Assembly: GCA_913062735.1 (NCBI GenBank)
Contig: CAJXWI010000156.1
Location: 1 to 6,407 of the forward strand
DNA length: 6,407 nt
Direction of reading: 5' to 3'
Source: an uncultured Arcobacter sp.
GTDB taxonomy: Bacteria; Campylobacterota; Campylobacteria; Campylobacterales; Arcobacteraceae
In this document: in pieces, positions 1-4,922 of the stretch
Layout: every line of letters starts with the position of its first letter
Position numbering within the stretch: position 1 is the first letter of the stretch
The notes under the pieces: model-generated
Told to the model about the DNA's origin: nothing
Seen by the model: the letters and a program-made list of their open reading frames with translations, nothing else
The model's database searches: none
Made by a program: the position numbers and the translations under genes

Positions 1-1
1 A

Positions 2-259
2 ATTTTAATTAATGATTACTCAAGTAATAATATTCTAAAAATTGCAAACAGAATAAGAACAATTGTTTGTAATCATGACTTTATTTATGAAGGAACGAAT
101 ATTGATATTAGTGTATCTATTGGCTGTACTTTTTGCCAAAAAGGTGAAGACTATACAACTGTGTACAAAAGATGTGATAGCGCTTTATACGAAGCAAAAA
201 ACACAGGAAGAAATAAAGTAATCTACAATGAGAATATTATTGATAATGATTCTAAGTAG
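2..259 (+). CDS. GGDEF-domain protein, C-terminal fragment (5' end outside window)
   Basis: An open frame enters from the left edge and stops at TAG 257-259, giving the last 85 residues. The visible part matches the end of a GGDEF domain: a strand ending in VSIGCT, then the helix DSALYEAKNTGRNKV, which corresponds to the conserved 'AD.ALY.AK..GRN.V' signature of diguanylate cyclases. GGDEF enzymes make cyclic di-GMP from two GTP. The GGDEF active-site loop itself lies upstream of the window, so activity cannot be judged, nor can any N-terminal sensor or membrane part. The gene ends 58 bases before the first gene of the iron operon, and its last codons overlap a Fur-box-like sequence (241-255). 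It is probably unrelated in function to the downstream operon. Family assignment is firm; the exact role is unknown. Confidence 0.88.
   Translation: MLINDYSSNNILKIANRIRTIVCNHDFIYEGTNIDISVSIGCTFCQKGEDYTTVYKRCDSALYEAKNTGRNKVIYNENIIDNDSK
241..255. promoter_or_regulatory. Candidate Fur box upstream of the fez-like operon (imperfect)
   Basis: TGATAATGATTCTAA matches the 7-1-7 Fur consensus TGATAAT-N-ATTATCA in all seven left-arm bases and five of seven right-arm bases. It lies 62 bases before the TTG start of the first operon gene, inside the last codons of the GGDEF gene. A TTGATA hexamer (240-245), one base from the -35 consensus, overlaps it. A good -10 at the right distance is not evident; TATTAA at 261-266 is the nearest. 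Fur control of this operon is inferred from the site, the fur gene downstream and the known iron regulation of ferrosome genes. AT-rich sequence can produce such matches by chance. Confidence 0.45.
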
Positions 260-303
260 ATATTAAGCTCCACTTAAGATAAATACGGGAAATATTGAAG
301 AAT

Positions 304-310
304 AAGAAGG
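304..310 (+). promoter_or_regulatory. Ribosome binding site deciding a TTG start
   Basis: AAGAAGG, continuing as AAGGA 307-311, lies 6-7 bases before TTG 318. No ATG or GTG follows within a sensible distance in this frame before the conserved HTPGR motif. The site therefore supports the TTG as start codon. Confidence 0.6.
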
Positions 311-317
311 ATATAGA

Positions 318-632
318 TTGATTAAAACAGAAGATATTATTAAGATTGCTGGTTATTTTAGCGTAATTGCTCACACTCCTGGACGATTAAGAGTAAGAGT
401 CTCTTCAAAAATTAAAAATGAAAGTTCTTCTATAACCATTAAAGACATAGAAAACATACCCGATAAAATCAAAGGTATCACCAGTATAAAAGTTAAAAAA
501 ATAATTGGTTCCGTAACTATTATATATGATCCTGTTGTTTTTCCTTCTTCTTTATGGGAAGATTTAATAAAAGGTGAGAATCTTGAAGAGATTACTTCTA
601 TGATTAATTCATTAGCTAAGGAGGTTATTTAG
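318..632 (+). CDS. HMA2-like (heavy-metal-associated-like) small protein, first gene of fez-like operon
   Basis: A 104-residue protein with one ferredoxin-like domain of the HMA type. Residues 18-28 (AHTPGRLRVRV) form the 'H-x-TPGR-x-R-x-R' first strand seen in the HMA2-like family. A helix (about 40-52, 'IKDIENIPDKIKGI') and two strands (54-71) follow. It has no cysteine, so the classical CxxC metal site of HMA copper chaperones is absent and metal binding through it is unlikely. The same kind of domain, with HQTPTRARYRF, begins the P-ATPase at the end of this operon. The two may interact or be related by duplication. Fez operons are known to include HMA-type proteins; which named Fez protein this matches is not decided here. 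There is no signal peptide or membrane helix, so it is probably cytoplasmic or peripheral. The start is TTG with a good ribosome site. The stop TAG directly abuts the next gene's start. Confidence 0.8.
   Translation: MIKTEDIIKIAGYFSVIAHTPGRLRVRVSSKIKNESSSITIKDIENIPDKIKGITSIKVKKIIGSVTIIYDPVVFPSSLWEDLIKGENLEEITSMINSLAKEVI
618..625 (+). promoter_or_regulatory. Full-consensus Shine-Dalgarno deciding a TTG start
   Basis: AAGGAGGT, the complete anti-16S complement, lies 7 bases before TTG 633 and inside the 3' end of the preceding gene. It fixes the second operon gene's start at TTG and suggests that strong ribosome recruitment offsets the weak start codon. The next in-frame ATG would cut into helix 1 of the ferritin-like fold. 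Confidence 0.8.
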
Positions 633-1397
633 TTGAAAACAAATACTTTTGAAAAAGAGAGTCCACTTATACAAAATTTGGAAACAAATGAGAATCTAGA
701 AGATATACAAGAAAGTAATGAAACTTCATTACAAGCTGATTTTTCATACCTAGATAAAAAACGTGTAGATTTGAACTTGAGTGAAACAGCACTTTCACAA
801 GTTCTACGAATTGCTGTTTATGATGAAATGCAGGCCTATGAAACGTATAGTGCAATACTTGTCAATTTAGGAGATATTGAACCTTTTTCTAGTATTAAAC
901 AAGCAGAAGCTGTTCATTATTCTGTTTTGATTTCATTGCTTGAAAAGTATGAAATTGATGTACCTCTTAATGACTGGAGCAACAAACTTACTGTGCCTAA
1001 AACATATATAGAATGTTGTGAAGTTGGAGTAGCTACAGAAATAGTAAATATTAAAATGTACGATGATTTACTAAAATATATTCAAGAAGAAGATGTAAAG
1101 GATGTTTTATATCGTCTACAAGCTGCTTCTTATAATAATCACCTTCCTTTATTTAGGAATTGTGTGAAAGAATATTACAATCAAGATACAAGTTCTGCTT
1201 TATTTAATCCTGAAGAAATGATGAGTAAAGCAAGTGAGTATCAAAACCTATTAGAAGATATAGCAACAGGAAACATAGACCAAGATAAAATAACACAATT
1301 ATTAGGGAAAATGAATGTTTCAATGATTTCAGGCGCTGCTCTAGGCGCGGCATCAAGTGCTTTTTTAAGTACGTATTTATATAAAAATGAGGAGTAA
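633..1397 (+). CDS. Ferritin-like four-helix protein with C-terminal membrane anchor
   Basis: A 254-residue protein in three parts. Residues 1-45 are acidic and polar, probably disordered. Residues 50-180 resemble a ferritin-like four-helix domain of the DUF2202 type. Candidate di-iron ligands are E65 in helix 1 (YDEMQAYETY), E92 and H95 in helix 2 (EAVH), E136 in helix 3 (ATEIVN) and H170 in helix 4 (SYNNHLPLF). The glutamate that would complete a canonical helix-4 ExxH is Tyr167, so one site may be altered. Residues 231-250 (MISGAALGAASSAFLSTYLY) form a Gly/Ala-rich hydrophobic segment that looks like a single membrane anchor. Such a protein could oxidise or bind iron at a membrane. Placement in a fez-like operon suggests the ferrosome membrane. 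It starts with TTG directly after the upstream stop, behind a perfect ribosome site. Fold is inferred from the motif spacing; function is an inference. Confidence 0.78.
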   Translation: MKTNTFEKESPLIQNLETNENLEDIQESNETSLQADFSYLDKKRVDLNLSETALSQVLRIAVYDEMQAYETYSAILVNLGDIEPFSSIKQAEAVHYSVLISLLEKYEIDVPLNDWSNKLTVPKTYIECCEVGVATEIVNIKMYDDLLKYIQEEDVKDVLYRLQAASYNNHLPLFRNCVKEYYNQDTSSALFNPEEMMSKASEYQNLLEDIATGNIDQDKITQLLGKMNVSMISGAALGAASSAFLSTYLYKNEE

Positions 1398-1400
1398 GTT

Positions 1401-1559
1401 ATGGCATTACCATTTATATTAGGATTGGCGTTAGGCGCAGGAGCAGTGGTTGCTTTTAATAAAAGCGATAAACTACAAGAAAAAGCATGTAAGGTTGTTG
1501 ATAAATCAAAAGAATTTGCATGTTCATCATTGGAAAAAAGTAAAGAACTTGTAAGCTAA
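1401..1559 (+). CDS. 52-aa Gly-rich membrane microprotein (YtxH-like)
   Basis: ATG 1401 follows GAGGAG (1389-1394) at a 6-base spacing, only 3 bases after the ferritin-like gene's stop. The 52-residue product has a hydrophobic Gly/Ala-rich helix at residues 3-19 (LPFILGLALGAGAVVAF), then a charged amphipathic helix rich in Lys, Glu and Ser with C30 and C41. This layout, one short membrane helix followed by a soluble amphipathic tail, is that of YtxH-like proteins and is shared with the 106-aa protein further on. It could coat or help shape the iron-vesicle membrane. After its TAA the same frame stays open to 1676 with sequence of similar character ('SLEKSKEL' before the stop, 'SSKELE' after), so this may be the front part of a single longer gene cut by a stop codon. 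The coding call is good because of ribosome site, spacing and composition. Confidence 0.75.
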   Translation: MALPFILGLALGAGAVVAFNKSDKLQEKACKVVDKSKEFACSSLEKSKELVS

Positions 1560-1574
1560 GTGAAGAGTAAAATT

Positions 1575-1676
1575 ATGACAAGTTCAAAAGAACTCGAAAA
1601 TGAAACAAGCGAAAATACTTTTTTAGAAGAACCAAAAAAACGCGTGAGAAAAGTTAAAGCTAAGGAAGAAAGTTAA
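1575..1676 (+). CDS. 33-aa charged small ORF; possibly the detached C-terminal part of the preceding gene
   Basis: An ATG at 1575 with AAGAG 7 bases upstream gives 33 residues, beginning MTSSKELENETSE and ending in a basic tail (KKRVRKVKAKEES). A GTG at 1560, directly after the previous stop, would give 38 residues but has no clear ribosome site. The product is wholly hydrophilic, with no membrane helix or recognisable domain. It is in the same frame as the 52-aa gene and separated from it only by TAA 1557-1559. The join reads naturally as one YtxH-like protein: membrane helix, long amphipathic helix, acidic linker, basic tail. Options are a recent nonsense mutation, stop readthrough, or a true separate microprotein. 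Its TAA overlaps the next gene's ATG (TAATG), keeping translational coupling intact, which suggests that translation of this stretch still matters. Confidence 0.5.
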   Translation: MTSSKELENETSENTFLEEPKKRVRKVKAKEES

Positions 1677-2005
1677 TGAAAGAACTGCTAATTAATACGG
1701 GTGATGAAAGAAATGTTTTAGGTCATATAGTTAGCGGTGCAGTTGCATCCGCACTTATTTCTGGAACTATAAATTATAAAAAAGTTATGGAAAAAAAAGT
1801 TAAACCAAACCTTGCTTTAAAAGATACTATTAAAAAAACATCTCAAGGCGCAATTGCTACAGGTGCTGCAATTGCTACTTCTAACTATCTTGGTCAAAAA
1901 GGTGGTTTAATGAAGGCTTTAAGTGCTGTTTCAATAGGAATGGCAGGTATTTATGCTCTTGAGATTTTAGATGAAAAATTTAATGCACAAGACGAGGCAA
2001 AATAA
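1676..2005 (+). CDS. Small Gly/Ala-rich integral membrane protein of fez-like operon (possible MamC-like pattern)
   Basis: A 109-residue protein with about three hydrophobic segments: 15-32 (LGHIVSGAVASALISGTI), 58-72 (GAIATGAAIATSNYLG region) and 78-98 (MKALSAVSIGMAGIYALEIL). They are separated by a lysine-rich stretch (35-55) and followed by an acidic tail. Small Gly/Ala-rich membrane proteins are required along with FezB for ferrosome formation, and this one or the 106-aa protein is the best candidate for that role. By eye, the order 'Lys-rich link, KDTIKKT helix, GAIATGAAIA segment, second Gly/Ala helix, acidic end' also recalls the magnetosome protein MamC/Mms13. That resemblance is remembered, not computed. 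ATG 1676 overlaps the upstream stop and is preceded by AAGGAAG (1662-1668). It could also be a generic glycine-zipper membrane protein. Confidence 0.72.
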   Translation: MKELLINTGDERNVLGHIVSGAVASALISGTINYKKVMEKKVKPNLALKDTIKKTSQGAIATGAAIATSNYLGQKGGLMKALSAVSIGMAGIYALEILDEKFNAQDEAK

Positions 2006-2325
2006 TGCAAAAATATGATAATAATATAGAAAACTCAAGAAATACGAAGAATACACAGATTAATCCATATATTAATCAAAACAATGAAGTACAAAATAAT
2101 AATACTTCAAATGTACAAAATCCTCTTGGTGGTTTTTCTCAAGGTGATTTTGTAAAGGGAGCACTTATTGGTGCCGCAGTTACTTTTCTTTTAACCAATA
2201 AAGGTGCACAAGAAAAAATTATGAATGCAGCAGCAAAAGGTAGTGAACTTTTTCAAGCTGGAATGGAAGAGCTAAAAGAGAGATATGAAGATGCTAGAGC
2301 TCAGATGGACGAATCAGGCGAGTAA
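2005..2325 (+). CDS. YtxH-like protein with Asn-rich N terminus, fez-like operon
   Basis: A 106-residue protein. Residues 1-40 are strongly asparagine-rich (14 Asn) and polar, probably disordered. Residues 48-64 (DFVKGALIGAAVTFLLT) form one Gly/Ala-rich membrane helix. Residues 65-102 form a long charged amphipathic helix ending in an acidic tail. The 'KGALIGAAVTFLLTNKGAQEKI' pattern (split here as KGALIGAAVTFLL and TNKGAQEKI) is typical of YtxH-like proteins, and the 52-aa protein upstream has the same helix-plus-amphipathic-tail architecture. Its likely place is the membrane around the iron compartment, with the amphipathic helix lying on the surface. ATG 2005 overlaps the previous stop (TAATG), with GAGG at 1994-1997 as ribosome site, so the two genes are translationally coupled. 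The specific role is not known. Confidence 0.72.
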   Translation: MQKYDNNIENSRNTKNTQINPYINQNNEVQNNNTSNVQNPLGGFSQGDFVKGALIGAAVTFLLTNKGAQEKIMNAAAKGSELFQAGMEELKERYEDARAQMDESGE

Positions 2326-2331
2326 AATAAA

Positions 2332-4449
2332 ATGAGCAATACATTTAAAAAAGTCCACCAAACACCGACAAGAGCTAGATACCGCTTTAATTTGTTAAAA
2401 GAAGAATTTATTGATGATAATATTTTGTCTGCATATCTTGAAAAGATTAAAGGTGTTAATAGCGTAAGAGTAAATAAAAAAGCATCTTCTATTATTTTTA
2501 ATATAAAAAATACTGAAGTATGTTACGAAATTGAAAGTATTCTAGACAAATTAACCTTAGATGATTTATTAAATGATGGTTCTTCAAATTCATTAAGTAT
2601 TGCGCATATCAGTGAAGAAGCTCCAAGCGTAAAGGGTGTTATTCGTGCTTCTTCTGCATTAATTTCAGAGCGCTTTATTTCAAATGATTTCTTAAAAGCT
2701 TCTATAACGTTGGGAGCAGCTGCTCCTATGTTAATTGATGGAAGTAAAGAGTTATTTACTGAAGGATTAACTTCTAAAGTTTTAGAAAGTGCTGCTGTTG
2801 CAGTATCCGTATTTAGAAAAGATTATTTAGCTGCCAATTCAACCAATGCAATGTTAGAGCTTGGTGAATATATAGAAGAAACCACTGTACATAAAAGTGA
2901 TGATTTATTAAAAGAGTTGTCTAAACCAAATGTAAAAGAAGCTTGGTTACAAACAGAAGAAAATGGAAAAATTGTAGAAAACCTCATTCCAACAGAAAGT
3001 ATACAAATTGGCGATATTATTGTTGTGGGGGCTGGAAGTACTATTCCAATTGATGGCCATATTGTATCGGGAGAAGCATCTGTTAATCAAGTCTCTATGA
3101 CAGGAGAAGCGGAACCTGTTTCTAAAAGCAGAGGAGACAGAGTAATTTCTGGAACGGTTATTGAAGATGGACGTTTAAAAATATGGGCTGAATGTGTTGG
3201 TAATGATACCGCAACACAGCGTATTAAACACTATATTGAGAATTCTTTAAATGAACAAAGCTCTGTACAGTTAAAAGCAACAAAACTTGCAAATAAATTG
3301 GTACCTGTTACCCTTGGATTAGCGGGAGTTTCTTATGTAATTTCAAGTGATTTTGAAAGAGTAGCTTCTGTTTTACAAGCAGATTATTCTTGCGCTTTAA
3401 AACTAGCAACGCCTGTGGCTTTTAAATCAACCATCTCAAAAGCTGGAAATGACGGAATTATGATTAAAGGGGCTAAAGCAGTGGAAGCACTTGGCCTTGC
3501 AGATACATTTATTTTTGATAAAACAGGTACCTTAACATCTGGAGAATTAGAAGTTATGTCTATTGATTCTTATGATAAATCCTGGAGCGAAGACGATATT
3601 CTAAATTTAACTGCAAGTACGGAAGAGCATTATTTTCATCCTGTTGCTGAAGCTGTTGTAAAAGCTGCAAAACAAAAAGGTTTTGTGCATATGCATCATG
3701 AAGAAGTAGAATTTATAGTAGCACATGGTGTAAAAACGGAAGTTAATGGAAAAACAGTTATTATTGGTTCAAGACACTTTTTGGAAGATGATGAAAAAAT
3801 TCCTTTTGCTAAACATAAAAAATCCATTGAAAAATCCTTAGAAGATGGACGTACTTTACTGTATATTTCTTATGATGGGAAATTATTAGGAACGATTGGT
3901 TTATCCGATCATTTAAGACACAATACAAAAGAAGCACTAGAACGTTTAAGAACCTTGGGTGTTAAAAATATTATTATGCTTACAGGGGATACCAAAGAAA
4001 AAGCCGAATTAATTTCTAGTGAATTAGGAATTGATAAGGTATATGCGAGTCTCTTGCCTACAGATAAAGCAAGAATTGTAAAAGAATTAATGCAAGAAGG
4101 TCATACTGTCGCTTTTATTGGTGATGGAATTAATGATGCACCTGCTTTAATTTCTGCTCATGTAGGTATTTCTATGAGTAAGGGTGCTGATATCGCAAAA
4201 GCAACGGCTGATGTTTCTTTATTAAAAGATGATATAGAAGCAGTAGTTGAAGCAAAAGAGTTTGCCAATAAAACAATGAAATTAATTAACAATAATTTTA
4301 ATACAACTGTAGCTGTTAATTCCGTTATTTTAGCAGGGGCAACTTTAGGATTTTTCACTCCTATTGTTACAGCTGTTTTACATAATGGAACAACAATTGC
4401 CTTATTGTTAAATTCAATAAAAGGTATTAAATTAAATAAGGATATTTAG
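2332..4449 (+). CDS. fezB: P1B-6-type metal ATPase, FezB-like (ferrosome iron transporter)
   Basis: A 705-residue P-type ATPase with all core elements: actuator TGE (257-259, SMTGEAEPV), phosphorylation site D396 in DKTGT, HP motif of P1B pumps (H436-P437), TGDT (551-554) and the hinge GDGIND (598-603). The N terminus (1-80) is an HMA2-like domain with HQTPTRARYRF at 9-19 and no CxxC. The membrane helix before the phosphorylation site carries YSCALKLATP (352-361) where Cu and Zn pumps have CPCALGLATP, so only C354 of the Cys pair remains. This divergent motif with the HMA2 domain is what marks the P1B-6 group, whose member FezB builds ferrosomes. Probable function is ATP-driven iron loading of a membrane compartment. 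Other helices lie near 120-136, 322-340, 655-673 and 675-695; the last has HNGTTIALLLNS. It starts 6 bases after the YtxH-like gene and ends the operon. The ATPase class is certain; the Fez assignment is strong but not tested. Confidence 0.85.
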   Translation: MSNTFKKVHQTPTRARYRFNLLKEEFIDDNILSAYLEKIKGVNSVRVNKKASSIIFNIKNTEVCYEIESILDKLTLDDLLNDGSSNSLSIAHISEEAPSVKGVIRASSALISERFISNDFLKASITLGAAAPMLIDGSKELFTEGLTSKVLESAAVAVSVFRKDYLAANSTNAMLELGEYIEETTVHKSDDLLKELSKPNVKEAWLQTEENGKIVENLIPTESIQIGDIIVVGAGSTIPIDGHIVSGEASVNQVSMTGEAEPVSKSRGDRVISGTVIEDGRLKIWAECVGNDTATQRIKHYIENSLNEQSSVQLKATKLANKLVPVTLGLAGVSYVISSDFERVASVLQADYSCALKLATPVAFKSTISKAGNDGIMIKGAKAVEALGLADTFIFDKTGTLTSGELEVMSIDSYDKSWSEDDILNLTASTEEHYFHPVAEAVVKAAKQKGFVHMHHEEVEFIVAHGVKTEVNGKTVIIGSRHFLEDDEKIPFAKHKKSIEKSLEDGRTLLYISYDGKLLGTIGLSDHLRHNTKEALERLRTLGVKNIIMLTGDTKEKAELISSELGIDKVYASLLPTDKARIVKELMQEGHTVAFIGDGINDAPALISAHVGISMSKGADIAKATADVSLLKDDIEAVVEAKEFANKTMKLINNNFNTTVAVNSVILAGATLGFFTPIVTAVLHNGTTIALLLNSIKGIKLNKDI

Positions 4450-4465
4450 TTTACTTAGAAAGGTA

Positions 4466-4496
4466 TTGCTTCAATTTAAGTTTTCTTAGATAGAAT
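4466..4496 (+). promoter_or_regulatory. Candidate promoter for the second small-gene unit
   Basis: TTGCTT (4466-4471) and TAGAAT (4491-4496, one mismatch to TATAAT) are 19 bases apart, which is long. The GATAAT at 4500-4505, inside the adjacent palindrome, is an alternative -10. Either choice places the Fur-type palindrome on the -10 or start region, the expected place for repression. Confidence 0.4.
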
Positions 4497-4516
4497 TCTG
4501 ATAATTATTATCAGAA
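4496..4516. promoter_or_regulatory. Perfect 21-bp palindromic Fur box
   Basis: The core TGATAATTATTATCA (4499-4513) is an exact 7-1-7 Fur consensus. Three further bases on each side (TTC and GAA) continue the symmetry, giving ten paired positions around a single central T at 4506. With a one-base centre it cannot be a hairpin terminator, so it is an operator. It lies 8 bases before the ATG at 4525 and overlaps the ribosome site region (GAAGGA, 4514-4519). It should control the 39-aa and 73-aa genes, and perhaps fur by readthrough. Confidence 0.85.
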
Positions 4517-4524
4517 GGAAAGTT

Positions 4525-4644
4525 ATGCCGATTATTTTACACCTAGCTACTATTTTAACCTTTGCTTTAAGTATTAAAACACTTGAAGGAAGTACAAAAG
4601 TTATGATTAAAAGAAGAAAAAGGAGACAAAAAGATGGGATTTGA
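4525..4644 (+). CDS. 39-aa small hydrophobic-basic protein under a Fur box
   Basis: ATG 4525 follows GAAGGA (4514-4519) at a 5-base spacing, directly behind the perfect Fur palindrome. The 39-residue product has a hydrophobic N-terminal segment (residues 2-17, PIILHLATILTFALSI) and a strongly basic tail with RRKRRQK near the end. It may be a single-span membrane microprotein or a cytoplasmic-face anchor. Its last 11 bases overlap the start of the 73-aa gene in another frame, which suggests translational coupling. I do not recognise a family. It could instead be a translated leader for the next gene. Support comes from position, ribosome site and composition; there is no homology evidence. Confidence 0.55.
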   Translation: MPIILHLATILTFALSIKTLEGSTKVMIKRRKRRQKDGI

Positions 4645-4855
4645 TTTAGAGATTCAAAAAGAAGCTGCCAAAATAGCAATGAGTGCAAGTTTAGGTGCTA
4701 CTGTTGTAACATCAATGTTTATGAAAAATAAATTGGCTAAAAAAACACATATTATTGCAGGTGCTGCTTTCTGTGGTTTTGCTTTATGGCATCATATGTT
4801 ATACCAAAAGAAAAATAAAACAAGTAGTAAAAACAAAGAAAAAATTAAAGCATAA
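4634..4855 (+). CDS. 73-aa two-helix membrane protein, probably Fur-regulated
   Basis: ATG 4634 is preceded by AGGAGA (4621-4626) at a 7-base spacing. The 73 residues contain two probable membrane helices, 12-30 (AKIAMSASLGATVVTSMFM) and 38-57 (around IIAGAAFCGFALWHHMLY), joined by a short basic loop, and a lysine-rich tail (59-73). C47, H53 and H54 near the second helix are potential metal-contacting residues, but this is only a possibility. The small Gly/Ala-containing helices recall the other membrane proteins of the neighbouring operon. It follows a Fur operator and precedes fur, so an iron-related role is likely. No family is recognised. Confidence 0.68.
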   Translation: MGFDLEIQKEAAKIAMSASLGATVVTSMFMKNKLAKKTHIIAGAAFCGFALWHHMLYQKKNKTSSKNKEKIKA

Positions 4856-4862
4856 AAATAAC

Positions 4863-4891
4863 TTTCTTTTTTGCCCATCTTTGGTTATACT
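4863..4891 (+). promoter_or_regulatory. Candidate fur promoter
   Basis: TATACT (4886-4891) is a good -10. The T-rich TTTCTT at 4863-4868, 17 bases before it, would be a weak -35, as is usual in Campylobacterota. It lies 31 bases before the fur ATG. No Fur box is visible here, so autoregulation, if any, would come through the palindrome at 4496-4516. Confidence 0.45.
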
Positions 4892-4922
4892 AGTGCAGAC
4901 ATATCAATAATAAAGGCTTTAA

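Noticed and set aside
667..855. Minus-strand open frame of 62 codons
   Set aside because: It lies opposite the ferritin-like gene, has no ribosome site, and its composition is that of a reverse shadow.
4158..4358. Minus-strand open frame of 66 codons
   Set aside because: It is opposite the conserved C-terminal part of the ATPase, whose motifs continue through it.
2332..4449. Copper- or zinc-exporting ATPase (CopA/ZntA)
   Set aside because: There is no CPC motif and no N-terminal CxxC; the operon partners are iron-related rather than copper chaperones or MerR-type regulators.
318..4449. Magnetosome gene island
   Set aside because: No MamA, MamB/M, MamE, MamK or MamQ-like genes are present. 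Only one weak, by-eye MamC-like pattern was seen.
4496..4516. Rho-independent terminator after the ATPase gene
   Set aside because: The palindrome is AT-rich with a one-base centre and no following T run, so it cannot form a terminator hairpin.
4476..4688. Minus-strand open frame of 70 codons
   Set aside because: It runs across the Fur palindrome and opposite two better-supported plus-strand small genes with ribosome sites.
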